From Streptomyces panaciradicis (GTDB lineage: Bacteria > Actinomycetota > Actinomycetes > Streptomycetales > Streptomycetaceae), in NCBI RefSeq assembly GCF_023516615.1, contig NZ_JAMGBF010000003.1:62001-126000 (forward strand): a DNA stretch of 64,000 nt, written 5' to 3'. Numbering within the stretch: the stretch's first letter is position 1; each line of letters begins with the position of its first letter. Shown here piece after piece: positions 32,551 through 41,883 of the stretch. The notes under the pieces were generated by a model, which had not been told where the DNA came from, did no database searches, and saw only the letters and a program-made list of their open reading frames with translations. A program made the position numbers and the translations under genes.

Positions 32551-35277
32551 TCAGTGCGCTGCCGACTCCCAGTCCGGGCCGTCGCCCACCGAGACGCCCA
32601 GGGGGACCCTGAGGTGGACCGCGTCGGACATTTCGCGGCGGACCAGTTCCTCGACGCGGGTGCGCTCGCCGGGGGCGATCTCCAGGACGACTTCGTCGTG
32701 GACCTGCAGGAGCATCCGGGACTTGAGGTCGGCCTCGCGCAGGGCGCCGTCCACGCGGAGCATGGCGATCTTGACGATGTCGGCCGCCGTGCCCTGGATG
32801 GGGGCGTTCAGGGCCATGCGCTCGGCCGCCTCGCGGCGCTGGCGGTTGTCGCTGTTGAGGTCGGGCAGGTAGCGGCGGCGGCCGAACAGGGTGGCCGTGT
32901 AGCCGGTGGCCCGCGCCTCGTCGACCACGCGGCGCAGGTAGTCCCGGACGCCGCCGAAGCGCTCGAAGTAGGCGTCCATCAGGGCCCGGGCCTCGCCGGC
33001 CTCGATGTTCAGCTGCTGGGAGAGACCGAAGGCGGACAGGCCGTAGGCGAGGCCGTACGACATCGCCTTGATCTTGCGGCGCATCTCCGCGTCGACCGCG
33101 GTCTGCTCGACCGCGAAGACCTGGGAGGCGGCCGTGGTGTGCAGGTCCTCGCCCGAGGTGAAGGCCTCGATGAGGCCCGCGTCCTCGGAGAGGTGGGCCA
33201 TCACGCGCAGTTCGATCTGGCTGTAGTCGGCCGTCATGAGGGACTCGAAGCCCTCGCCGACGACGAAGCCCCGGCGGATGGCGCGGCCCTCGTCCGTGCG
33301 GACCGGGATGTTCTGCAGGTTCGGGTCGGTGGAGGAGAGGCGGCCGGTGGCGGCGACCGTCTGGTTGAAGGTGGTGTGGATGCGGCCGTCGGCCGCGATG
33401 GTCTTGATCAGGCCCTCGACCGTGACGCGGAGCTTGGCCTGCTCGCGGTGGCGGAGCATGATCACCGGCAGTTCGTTGTCCGTCTGGGTGGCGAGCCAGG
33501 CCAGGGCGTCCGCGTCGGTGGTGTAGCCGGTCTTCGTCTTCTTGGTCTTGGGCAGGGCCAGTTCACCGAAGAGGACTTCCTGGAGCTGCTTGGGCGAGCC
33601 CAGATTGAACTCGTGGCCGGCCGCCGCGTGCGCCTCCTTCACGGCCTGCTGGACGGCGCCCGCGAACATCTGCTCCATCGCCTCGAGGTGGGCGCGGTCG
33701 GCCGCGATGCCGTGCCGCTCCATGCGGGCCAGGAGCGCGGAGGTGGGCAGCTCCATGTCCCGGAGGAGGTCGGCCGCGCCCACCTCCTGCAGCCGGCCGG
33801 TGAAGGCCTCGCCGAGGTCCAGGACGGCGCGGGCCTGGATCATCAGGGCCTCCGCCTCGGCGCCGTCGTCCGCGCCGAAGGCCAGCTGGCCGTCGGCGGC
33901 CGCGGCCGGGGCCAGCTCGCGGCCCAGGTACTCCAGGGACAGCGCGTCGAGGTCGAAGGAGCGGCGGCCCGGCTTGACCAGGTAGGCGGCGAGCGCGGTG
34001 TCCATGGAGACGCCGGCGACGCTCCAGCCGTGCTCGGCGAACACGCGCATGGCGCCCTTGACGTTGTGGAGGACCTTGGGCTTCGCCTCGTCGGCCAGCC
34101 AGGCGACCCATGCCCTCTCGTCGGCCTCGTCGAGCTGGGACGGGTCGAACCAGGCGGCCGGGCCGTCGGCCGTGGCGAGGGCGACCTCGGCGACCGAGCC
34201 GGTGCCCAGCGCCCAGGTGTCGACGGTGGCCACGCCGAGGGGTGCGTCCGCATGCCCGGCGAGCCAGGGGGCGAGCTCGCCGGTGCCGAGGACCGTGCCG
34301 TCCAGCTCCACGCCGTCGGCGATCACCGGGGTCTCCTCGGCCTGGGCGGCGCCCGGGTCGACGGCCAGCAGCCGCTCGCGCAGGGAGGGGTTCCTGATCT
34401 CCAGGGTGTCCAGGACCATCGCGAGGGCCTTGCGGTCGTACGGGGCCCGCTCCAGGTCGGTGACCGCCTTGGGCAGCTCCACCGTGCGCACCATCTCGGT
34501 CAGGCGGCGGTTGAGCTTGACGGCCTCCAGGTGGTCGCGGAGGTTCTGCCCGGCCTTGCCCTTGACCTCGTCGACGCGCTCGACCAGGTCGGCGAAGGAG
34601 CCGAACTGGTTGATCCACTTCGCGGCCGTCTTCTCGCCGACGCCGGGGATGCCCGGCAGGTTGTCGGACGGGTCGCCGCGCAGGGCCGCGAAGTCCGGGT
34701 ACTGCGCCGGCGTCAGGCCGTACTTCTCGAAGACCTTCTCCGGGGTGAACCGGGTCAGCTCCGAGACGCCCTTCGTCGGGTACAGCACGGTGGTGTGCTC
34801 GCTGACCAGCTGGAAGGAGTCGCGGTCGCCGGTGACGATGAGCACCTCGAAGCCCTCGGCCTCGGCCTGGGTGGCGAGGGTGGCGATGACGTCGTCCGCC
34901 TCGAAGCCGTCGACGGCGAAGCGCGAGACGTGCATCGTGTCCAGCAGCTCGCCGATGAGCTCGACCTGGCCCCTGAACTCGTCCGGCGTCTTGGAGCGGT
35001 TCGCCTTGTACTCGGTGAACTCCTCGGAGCGCCAGGTCTTGCGGGAGACGTCGAAGGCCACCGCGAAGTGCGTGGGCTCCTCGTCACGCAGGGTGTTGGC
35101 CAGCATCGACGCGAAGCCGTAGATCGCGTTCGTCGGCTGGCCCGTCGCCGTCGTGAAGTTCTCCGCGGGCAGCGCGAAGAACGCGCGGTACGCCAGCGAG
35201 TGCCCGTCCATGAGCATGAGGCGGGGCCGCTTGCCGCCGGGGGTCGTCTCGGTCTTCTTCGATGCTGTCTCTGCCAC
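32551..35277 (-). CDS. polA: DNA polymerase I
   Basis: A 908-residue replication and repair polymerase. The N-terminal 5' nuclease starts RLMLMDGHSLAYRAFFALPA, with ADDVIATLA and VTGDRDSFQLV. A degenerate 3'-5' exonuclease-like domain spans roughly residues 320-500. The polymerase domain has RLSSTDPNLQNIP (motif near 640), DYSQIELRVMAHLS (motif A), KAMSYGLAYGLSAFGL (finger O helix) and MLLQVHDEVVLE (motif C). The GTG at 35277 is preferred over a longer reading because upstream residues lack a domain; the length agrees with Streptomyces PolI. It is divergent from the YdeP-type gene. Confidence 0.97.
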   Translation of the reverse strand: MAETASKKTETTPGGKRPRLMLMDGHSLAYRAFFALPAENFTTATGQPTNAIYGFASMLANTLRDEEPTHFAVAFDVSRKTWRSEEFTEYKANRSKTPDEFRGQVELIGELLDTMHVSRFAVDGFEADDVIATLATQAEAEGFEVLIVTGDRDSFQLVSEHTTVLYPTKGVSELTRFTPEKVFEKYGLTPAQYPDFAALRGDPSDNLPGIPGVGEKTAAKWINQFGSFADLVERVDEVKGKAGQNLRDHLEAVKLNRRLTEMVRTVELPKAVTDLERAPYDRKALAMVLDTLEIRNPSLRERLLAVDPGAAQAEETPVIADGVELDGTVLGTGELAPWLAGHADAPLGVATVDTWALGTGSVAEVALATADGPAAWFDPSQLDEADERAWVAWLADEAKPKVLHNVKGAMRVFAEHGWSVAGVSMDTALAAYLVKPGRRSFDLDALSLEYLGRELAPAAAADGQLAFGADDGAEAEALMIQARAVLDLGEAFTGRLQEVGAADLLRDMELPTSALLARMERHGIAADRAHLEAMEQMFAGAVQQAVKEAHAAAGHEFNLGSPKQLQEVLFGELALPKTKKTKTGYTTDADALAWLATQTDNELPVIMLRHREQAKLRVTVEGLIKTIAADGRIHTTFNQTVAATGRLSSTDPNLQNIPVRTDEGRAIRRGFVVGEGFESLMTADYSQIELRVMAHLSEDAGLIEAFTSGEDLHTTAASQVFAVEQTAVDAEMRRKIKAMSYGLAYGLSAFGLSQQLNIEAGEARALMDAYFERFGGVRDYLRRVVDEARATGYTATLFGRRRYLPDLNSDNRQRREAAERMALNAPIQGTAADIVKIAMLRVDGALREADLKSRMLLQVHDEVVLEIAPGERTRVEELVRREMSDAVHLRVPLGVSVGDGPDWESAAH

Positions 35278-35407
35278 GGACCCGATCCTGCCACGTGCCA
35301 CTGACAGTCGGCCGCCATCGGGGGCCGCGGCACCTTCGGCGGCGCTGTCGGCGGCGCGTGCGAGGATCGAAGGCGTACCCACATGTGCAGGTGAAGGAGA
35401 TGGCGCC

Positions 35408-37687
35408 ATGGCCACCAAGCCGCCCAAGAGCGATCCGGTTCAGGACGCGCCGCAGGTCGCCGAACCCCAGCACGCGGCGGCGGGTCTTCCGGCCATCGGG
35501 CACACCCTGCGCGTCGCGCAGCGGCAGATGGGCGTGCGGCGCACGATGCTGACGCTGCTGAACGTCAACCAGAAGGACGGCTTCGACTGCCCGGGCTGCG
35601 CGTGGCCGGAGCCGGAGCACCGGCACACGGCGGAGTTCTGCGAGAACGGCGCGAAGGCGGTGGCCGAGGAGGCCACCCTGCGCCGGGTCACGCCGGAGTT
35701 CTTCGCCGCGCACACCGTGGCCGACCTGGCGGGCAGGAGCGGGTACTGGCTGGGCCAGCAGGGGCGGCTGACGCATCCCGTGTACCTGCCCGAGGGCGGG
35801 GACCGCTACGAGCCGGTGAGCTGGGAGCGGGCGTTCGACATCGTCGCCGAGGAGATCGCCGCGCTCGGCTCCCCGGACGAGGCCGTCTTCTACACCTCGG
35901 GGCGCACCAGCAACGAAGCGGCGTTCCTCTACCAGCTGTTCGCGCGCGAGCTCGGCACCAACAACCTGCCGGACTGCTCGAACATGTGCCACGAGTCGTC
36001 CGGGTCGGCGCTGTCGGAGACGATCGGCATCGGCAAGGGCAGCGTCCTGCTGGAGGACCTGTACAAGGCGGACCTGATCATCGTGGCCGGGCAGAACCCG
36101 GGCACGAACCATCCGCGCATGCTCACCGCGCTGGAGAAGGCCAAGGCGGGCGGCGCCCGGATCATCACCGTCAACCCGCTGCCCGAGGCCGGTCTGGAGC
36201 GGTTCAAGAACCCGCAGACGCCGCAGGGCGTGCTCAAGGGGGCGGCGCTCACCGATCTGTTCCTGCAGATCCGCATCGGCGGCGACCAGGCCCTGTTCCG
36301 GCTCCTGAACAAGCTGATCCTCGAGACCGAGGGCGCGGTCGACGAGGAGTTCGTGCGCGAACACACCCACGGCTACGAGGAGTTCGCGGCGGCGGCCGGG
36401 GCCGCCGACTGGGACGAGACGCTCGCCGCGACCGGTCTCGCGCGCGAGGAGATCGAGCGGGCGCTGGCCATGGTGCTCGCCTCGAAGCGCACCATCGTGT
36501 GCTGGGCGATGGGGCTGACCCAGCACAAGCACTCCGTGCCGACCATCCGCGAGGTGGTCAACTTCCTGCTGCTGCGCGGCAACATCGGCCGTGCCGGCGC
36601 GGGCGTGTGCCCGGTGCGCGGTCACTCGAACGTGCAGGGCGACCGCACCATGGGCATCTTCGAGCGCCCCGCGCCCGCCTTTCTGGACGCCCTGGAGAAG
36701 GAGTTCGGCTTCGCGCCGCCGCGGGAGCACGGCTTCGACGTCGTCGAGGCGATCCGGGCGCTGCGCGACGGCCGGGCGAAGGTGTTCTTCGCCATGGGCG
36801 GCAACTTCGTCTCCGCCTCCCCCGACACGGAGGTCACGGAGGCCGCCATGCGGCGCGCCCGTCTCACGGTGCACGTGTCCACCAAGCTGAACCGTTCGCA
36901 CGTGGTCACGGGCGCGCGTGCGCTGATCCTGCCGACCCTCGGCCGTACCGAGCGTGATCTGCAGGGCGGCGGCGAGCAGTTCGTGACCGTCGAGGACTCC
37001 ATGGGCATGGTGCACGCCTCCCGCGGGCGCCTGGAGCCGGCGAGCCGGCATCTGCTGTCCGAGCCCGCCATCGTGTGCCGTCTGGCCCGCCGTGTCCTGG
37101 GCGGGGGCAGCACGGTGCCGTGGGAGGAGTTCGAGAAGGACTACGCCACCGTCCGCGACCGCATCGCGCGCGTGGTCCCCGGCTTCCAGGACTTCAACGC
37201 GCGCGTGGCGCGTCCCGGCGGGTTCGCGCTCCCGCACGCCCCGCGCGACGAGCGCCGTTTCCCCACGAAGACCGGGAAGGCTAACTTCACGGCGGCTCCC
37301 GTGGAGTACCCGGAGCTGCCCGAGGGCCGGCTGCTGCTGCAGACGCTGCGCTCCCACGACCAGTACAACACCACGATCTACGGCCTCGACGACCGCTACC
37401 GCGGCATCCGCAACGGCCGCCGGGTGGTCCTGGTCAACCCGGAGGACGCGCGGCGGCTGGGTGTCGCCGACGGCGCGTACGTCGATCTCGTGGGCGAGTG
37501 GCGGGACGGGGTGGAGCGACGGGCGCCGGGCTTCCGGGTGGTGCACTACCCGACGGCGCGGGGGTGTGCGGCCGCCTACTACCCGGAGACCAACGTCCTG
37601 GTCCCCCTGGATCACACCGCCGACACCAGCAACACCCCGGCCAGCAAGTCCGTCATCGTGCGTCTGGAACAATCGTCGACCGACTGA
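35408..37687 (+). CDS. FdhF/YdeP family molybdopterin oxidoreductase
   Basis: A 759-residue molybdopterin oxidoreductase of the FdhF/YdeP group. The N-terminus has FDCPGCAWPEPEHRHTAEFCENG, then GRTSNEAAFLYQLFARELGT and NMCHESSG; the molybdopterin-binding parts VAGQNPGTNHPRMLTALEKAK and ITVNPLPEAGLERFKNPQTP follow. RGNIGRAGAGVCPVRGHSNVQ and the C-terminal QYNTTIYGLDDRYRGIRNG complete the family. A usual Sec or Cys ligand cannot be assigned from sequence alone. The ATG at 35408 follows GAAGGAG. It is divergent from polA and its physiological substrate is unknown; acid or formate links are known for relatives. Confidence 0.9.
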   Translation: MATKPPKSDPVQDAPQVAEPQHAAAGLPAIGHTLRVAQRQMGVRRTMLTLLNVNQKDGFDCPGCAWPEPEHRHTAEFCENGAKAVAEEATLRRVTPEFFAAHTVADLAGRSGYWLGQQGRLTHPVYLPEGGDRYEPVSWERAFDIVAEEIAALGSPDEAVFYTSGRTSNEAAFLYQLFARELGTNNLPDCSNMCHESSGSALSETIGIGKGSVLLEDLYKADLIIVAGQNPGTNHPRMLTALEKAKAGGARIITVNPLPEAGLERFKNPQTPQGVLKGAALTDLFLQIRIGGDQALFRLLNKLILETEGAVDEEFVREHTHGYEEFAAAAGAADWDETLAATGLAREEIERALAMVLASKRTIVCWAMGLTQHKHSVPTIREVVNFLLLRGNIGRAGAGVCPVRGHSNVQGDRTMGIFERPAPAFLDALEKEFGFAPPREHGFDVVEAIRALRDGRAKVFFAMGGNFVSASPDTEVTEAAMRRARLTVHVSTKLNRSHVVTGARALILPTLGRTERDLQGGGEQFVTVEDSMGMVHASRGRLEPASRHLLSEPAIVCRLARRVLGGGSTVPWEEFEKDYATVRDRIARVVPGFQDFNARVARPGGFALPHAPRDERRFPTKTGKANFTAAPVEYPELPEGRLLLQTLRSHDQYNTTIYGLDDRYRGIRNGRRVVLVNPEDARRLGVADGAYVDLVGEWRDGVERRAPGFRVVHYPTARGCAAAYYPETNVLVPLDHTADTSNTPASKSVIVRLEQSSTD

Positions 37688-37739
37688 GCGTTTGCTCAGC
37701 AGGTTGCACGGCTGATCACGGACGAACGGAGCACGGCCC

Positions 37740-38228
37740 ATGGGCGAGCAGCAGCACGTGAGGTTCCCGCAGGAGGTCATCGACGAGTACGCCGCCCTCG
37801 GCGTGGACCTGCCGGCCCTGTTCTCCGCGGGACACCTCGGGACGCGCATGGGCGTGCAGATCGTGGAGGCCTCGGCGGACCGCGTCGTCGGGACGATGCC
37901 GGTGGAGGGCAACACCCAGCCGTACGGGCTGCTGCACGGCGGCGCCTCCGCCGTGCTCGCCGAGACCCTCGGTTCCGTCGGCTCCATGCTGCACGGCGGC
38001 AGCTCCAAGATCGCGGTCGGCGTCGACCTGAACTGCACGCACCACCGGGGCGTGCGTTCCGGGCTGGTGACCGGGGTGGCGACGCCCGTGCACCAGGGGC
38101 GCTCGACGGCGACGTACGAGATCGTGATCAGCGACGAGGAGGGGCGGCGGGTGTGCACCGCGCGGCTGACCTGCCTGCTGCGGGACCTGCGGCAGGGCGA
38201 CGGGGTGCCGTCGGGCACCGCGGGCTGA
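37740..38228 (+). CDS. PaaI-type hotdog thioesterase
   Basis: A 162-residue thioesterase of the PaaI hotdog family. The central motif is PYGLLHGGASAVLAETLGS, with the active-site HGG followed by an Ala-Glu pair at about residues 60-75, and CTHHRGVRSGLVTGVATPV is a conserved later strand. It hydrolyses an acyl-CoA; the exact acyl group is unknown. The ATG at 37740 is 52 bp after the YdeP stop, with only a weak ribosome-binding site. It probably shares a transcript with the oxidoreductase. Confidence 0.9.
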   Translation: MGEQQHVRFPQEVIDEYAALGVDLPALFSAGHLGTRMGVQIVEASADRVVGTMPVEGNTQPYGLLHGGASAVLAETLGSVGSMLHGGSSKIAVGVDLNCTHHRGVRSGLVTGVATPVHQGRSTATYEIVISDEEGRRVCTARLTCLLRDLRQGDGVPSGTAG

Positions 38229-38278
38229 CGGCGGCTCACCTCTGGTCCGACGCGGCGATCAGGCCATAGCGTCGTGCC

Positions 38279-38698
38279 ATGAGAACGGGAGGAGCCACCC
38301 GGCCGGGGTTCGCGCTCGGCTGCGGGGTGGCGCTGGTGCTGGTGACGGGCGGCCTGTGCGCGGGGTGCGGGGACTCGGGCTCGGCGGGCCGCGCGTCCGC
38401 CGGACGTTCGGCCTCGCCCACGCCGGCCGCGACGACCACCTCGCCCGAGGACCTGTGCACCCGCGTCGTCGCGCACTGGTCCCGCGAGGTGCTCGACAGC
38501 CAGACCTACGGCGACTACCAGACGATGGGCCTGTCCAACGGGCAGTACGACATCCTGCGCGAGGTCGTCGACGCCGCCCGGGCGGAGAAGAAGAAGCACG
38601 GCGCCCGCGCGGCCGACGAGCTGATCGGCCACGAGGCGCGCGCCGGCTGCCGCGACTGGTACCGCACCGGCGGGCCGAGCAACGGGCCCTGGTCATGA
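38279..38698 (+). CDS. Lipoprotein-like protein of unknown function
   Basis: A 139-residue protein with an N-terminal hydrophobic stretch ending in a likely lipobox, VTGGLCAGC, the modified Cys being near residue 30. The mature part begins with a Ser/Ala/Thr-rich linker, and the region DLCTRVVAHWSREVLDSQTY and EARAGCRDWYRTGG carries two Cys that may pair. It is unrelated to anything I can name. Its stop overlaps the next ATG (ATGA), so the two genes are coupled. Confidence 0.72.
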   Translation: MRTGGATRPGFALGCGVALVLVTGGLCAGCGDSGSAGRASAGRSASPTPAATTTSPEDLCTRVVAHWSREVLDSQTYGDYQTMGLSNGQYDILREVVDAARAEKKKHGARAADELIGHEARAGCRDWYRTGGPSNGPWS

Positions 38699-39318
38699 GC
38701 GGCGTCGGCCCCGTCGAGCCGGGCGAGGGCACCCGGGCCAGGGACCTCGCCGAGGACGGCTCGCCCCCGCTCCCCCGCCCCCGCGGCCGGTTCGGGCAGT
38801 GGTACGACCGGCACCGCCGCGGCGCCCTCGCCGCGGCCGCGGCGACCGTGCTGCTCGCGGCCGGCGGCTCGGTGTACCTGACCCGGCCGCACGCGCCCGC
38901 GCCGGCGCCCCCGCCGGCGGCGCCGTACCCCTCCCAGGTCACGGACGTCACCTACGTCGAACCGGTGGCCACCCCGAAGGGCGTGCGCCCCCGGAGCTTC
39001 AGCTTCGCCGTCGCTCTGAGTGTCGAGTCCGGTCCGCCGGTCACGGTGCGTTCGATCAGCCAGCCCTACCCGGGGATCTCACTGACCTCGGAACCGCTTG
39101 CCCCCTTCACCGCACGGGCGGGCGGGGCCCGGAACGTCGTGATCACCATGCACGTCACGGATTGCCGGAAAGCACCGGAAAGCGCAGGACTGCCTTTCCT
39201 GGACGTAACTCTGCGTAATACGCGCGCAATAGAAGCCCACAGTTACATCCTCGGACAGCGCTATGCGCGGAACCTCTCCACCGCCCTGCAAGGCATCTGC
39301 AAGCATCGTTCCAGGTAA
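38695..39318 (+). CDS. Membrane-anchored protein of unknown function
   Basis: A 207-residue protein with a cytosolic basic/Pro-rich start, one membrane helix (GALAAAAATVLLAAGGSVYL, about residues 42-61), a Pro/Ala-rich linker and an extracytoplasmic beta-rich domain (VTDVTYVEPVATPKGVRP on). It starts inside the stop of the lipoprotein gene. The last about 60 codons have lower GC than the rest of the window, including ATA and AAT-type codons (see findings). The two coupled genes look like an exported pair; the role is unknown. Confidence 0.72.
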   Translation: MSGVGPVEPGEGTRARDLAEDGSPPLPRPRGRFGQWYDRHRRGALAAAAATVLLAAGGSVYLTRPHAPAPAPPPAAPYPSQVTDVTYVEPVATPKGVRPRSFSFAVALSVESGPPVTVRSISQPYPGISLTSEPLAPFTARAGGARNVVITMHVTDCRKAPESAGLPFLDVTLRNTRAIEAHSYILGQRYARNLSTALQGICKHRSR

Positions 39319-39605
39319 TTACCAAAAGCTCCGATGCACATGACAGATCCGTGCGAGTCCTGCAGGTTCTCAGAATGCGGACGGTGCGAATCGGCCTGAA
39401 TTCTGCTGTACTGCCCACAGAGCACCGCTCTGCATTACCTCGTGTCATAACGAAGGCGTCACAGCCTCCCCCAGACCCTCCTCCCAGGTTCCCCCACCCG
39501 CTTAGAGTCACGGCCAGTCACCGTGCAGCCGAAAAAGCACTTCGGCACGGCGCAGCGACTCGGCCACTTCCACGGGGAAGGGCCGTGCCAGGGAAAGGAC
39601 TGATC

Positions 39606-40835
39606 GTGCGTCAACGTTCGCTCATCGCCATCACCGCCGCGCTGGCGGCGGGAGCACTCACCCTCACCGCCTGCGGCTCGCGCGACAGCGGCGACAAGAG
39701 CAGCTCCGGCAGCGGCGGCACCACCGTCACCATCGGAGTCGACGCCCCGCTGACCGGCGACCTGTCCGCGCTGGGCCTGGGTATCAAGAACTCCGCGGAC
39801 CTCGCCGTCAAGACGGCCAACAAGGACAAGACCGTCAGCGGCGTCACCTTCAAGCTCGTCGCCAAGGACGACCAGGCGCAGGCCTCCTCCGGCCAGCAGA
39901 ACGCCTCGGCCTTCGTCGCCGACAAGAGCGTCCTGGGCGTCGTCGGCCCGCTGAACTCCTCCGTGGCGCAGTCCATGCAGAAGGTGTTCGACGCCGCCAA
40001 ACTGGTGGAGGTCTCCCCGGCCAACACCAGCCCGGACCTGACCCAGGGCACGAACTGGCAGACCAAGAAGGTCCGCCCGTACAAGTCGTACTTCCGTACC
40101 GCGACCACGGACGCCATCCAGGGCCCGTTCGCCGCCGAGTACATCTACAACACGGCCAAGAAGAAGAAGGTCTTCGTCATCGACGACAAGAAGACCTACG
40201 GCGCCGGCCTCGCCGCGACCTTCACGCAGGAGTTCAAGAAGCTCGGCGGTACGGTCGTCGGCACCCAGCACATCAACCCCGACACCAAGGACTTCTCCTC
40301 GGTCGCCACCCAGGTGAAGAACTCCGGCGCCGAGGCCGTGTACTACGGCGGTGAGTACCCGCAGGCCGGTCCGCTCAGCAAGCAGATCAAGGCGGCCGGT
40401 GCCAACATCCCGCTGGCCGGCGGCGACGGCATCTTCGACCCGACCTTCATCAAGCTGGCCGGGGCCAAGAGCACCGGCGACCTGGCCACCTCGGTCGGCG
40501 CGCCGGTCGAGAGCCTGCCCTCCGCGAAGAAGTTCGTCGAGGACTACAAGGCCGGCGGCTACTCGGAGGAGTACGGCGCCTACGGCGGCTACTCCTACGA
40601 CTCGACCTGGGCGATCATCCAGGCCGTGAAGTCGGTCGTCGACGCCAACAACGGCAAGCTGCCCTCGGACGCCCGCGCCAAGGTCACCGCCGCCATGCAG
40701 AACGTCTCCTTCGACGGAGTGACCGGCAAGGTCTCCTTCGACGAGTTCGGTGACGCCACCAACAAGCAGCTCACCGTCTACGCCGTGAAGAACGGTGCCT
40801 GGGCGGCCGTCAAGTCCGGTACCTTCACCGGCTGA
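39606..40835 (+). CDS. Branched-chain amino acid ABC transporter, substrate-binding lipoprotein
   Basis: A 409-residue binding protein of the Liv/periplasmic binding protein type. A signal peptide and lipobox LTLTACGSRD place the Cys near residue 21, so it is a lipoprotein on the outer face of the membrane. The first lobe begins VTIGVDAPLTGDLSALGLG; VVGPLNSSVAQSM and VSPANTSPDLT bind the amino acid carboxylate and amine in relatives. The GTG at 39606 follows GGAAAGGA. It heads a five-gene operon, with a hairpin downstream that would let it be expressed more than the membrane parts. Confidence 0.93.
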   Translation: MRQRSLIAITAALAAGALTLTACGSRDSGDKSSSGSGGTTVTIGVDAPLTGDLSALGLGIKNSADLAVKTANKDKTVSGVTFKLVAKDDQAQASSGQQNASAFVADKSVLGVVGPLNSSVAQSMQKVFDAAKLVEVSPANTSPDLTQGTNWQTKKVRPYKSYFRTATTDAIQGPFAAEYIYNTAKKKKVFVIDDKKTYGAGLAATFTQEFKKLGGTVVGTQHINPDTKDFSSVATQVKNSGAEAVYYGGEYPQAGPLSKQIKAAGANIPLAGGDGIFDPTFIKLAGAKSTGDLATSVGAPVESLPSAKKFVEDYKAGGYSEEYGAYGGYSYDSTWAIIQAVKSVVDANNGKLPSDARAKVTAAMQNVSFDGVTGKVSFDEFGDATNKQLTVYAVKNGAWAAVKSGTFTG

Positions 40836-40860
40836 CCCCACTCCCGCACCACTCACGAGC

Positions 40861-40894
40861 CGCGCGGGGCGCTGTTCCACTGGCGCCCCGCGCG
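40861..40894 (+). terminator. Perfect 12-bp hairpin between the binding-protein gene and livH
   Basis: CGCGCGGGGCGC and GCGCCCCGCGCG enclose a 10-base loop, 25 bp after the binding-protein stop and 57 bp before the livH start. It probably limits read-through or protects the 3' end of the binding-protein mRNA. Confidence 0.72.
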
Positions 40895-40950
40895 TTCTCG
40901 CATCCGGCTCCATCCGTCGAAATCATCCGAATAGTCTCGGAGGACATGCG

Positions 40951-41883
40951 GTGAACGAACTGCCGCAGCAGCTGGTCAACGGCCTGCTACTGGGATCCAT
41001 GTACGGGCTGGTCGCCATCGGCTACACGATGGTCTATGGCATCGTCCAGCTCATCAACTTCGCCCACGGCGAGATCTTCATGACCGGAGCGTTCGGCGCT
41101 CTGACGGTCTACCTGTACGTCCTGCCGGACGGCACCTCGATGGCGGTCGCCCTGCCATTGATGATCGTCGGCGCCATCGTCGTGGCCGTCGCGGTCGCCG
41201 TGGGGGCGGAACGGTTCGCCTACCGTCCCCTGCGCAACGCCCCCCGTCTCGCCCCGCTCATCACCGCCATCGGCCTCTCGCTCGCCCTGCAGCAGGCGGT
41301 CTGGGCCTGGTACCCCGACGCGAAGTCCTCCGTGACGTTCCCGCAGATCGACGGCGGGCCGTTCCACATCGGCAACGTCACCATCCAGACCGGCGACATC
41401 TTCCTGCTGGTCGCCGCGCCCGTCAGCATGGCCGTCCTCGCCTACTTCGTCATGAAGACCCGCACCGGACGCGGTATGCAGGCCACCGCCCAGGACCCCG
41501 ACACCGCCAAGCTCATGGGTGTCAACACCGACCGCATCATCGTCATCGCCTTCGCCCTCGGCGCCACCTTCGCCGCCATCGGCGGCGTCGCGTACGGCCT
41601 GAAGTACGGCGAGATCAACTTCCGCATGGGCTTCATCCTGGGCCTGAAGGCGTTCACCGCGGCCGTGCTCGGCGGCATCGGCAACATCTACGGAGCCATG
41701 ATCGGCGGTGTCGTCCTCGGTATCGCCGAGACCCTGGCCTCCGCCTACATCTCCAACATCCCGGGCATGGAAAAGTTCGGCAGCCAGTCCTGGGCCGACG
41801 TCTGGGCGTTCGTACTCCTCATCCTCGTGCTCCTCTTCAGGCCACAGGGTCTGCTCGGCGAGCGCGTCGCGGACAGGGCGTGA
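40951..41883 (+). CDS. livH: Branched-chain amino acid ABC transporter permease LivH
   Basis: A 310-residue permease with about eight hydrophobic helices. It carries the LivH-type opening QQLVNGLLLGSMYGLVAIGY and GIVQLINFAHGEIFMTGAF, then ALGATFAAIGGVAYGL and the cytoplasmic EAA-like segment VLGGIGNIYGAMIGGVVLGI. The GTG at 40951 follows CGGAGGA. The stop overlaps the livM start (GTGA). It forms the translocation pore with LivM. Confidence 0.93.
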   Translation: MNELPQQLVNGLLLGSMYGLVAIGYTMVYGIVQLINFAHGEIFMTGAFGALTVYLYVLPDGTSMAVALPLMIVGAIVVAVAVAVGAERFAYRPLRNAPRLAPLITAIGLSLALQQAVWAWYPDAKSSVTFPQIDGGPFHIGNVTIQTGDIFLLVAAPVSMAVLAYFVMKTRTGRGMQATAQDPDTAKLMGVNTDRIIVIAFALGATFAAIGGVAYGLKYGEINFRMGFILGLKAFTAAVLGGIGNIYGAMIGGVVLGIAETLASAYISNIPGMEKFGSQSWADVWAFVLLILVLLFRPQGLLGERVADRA

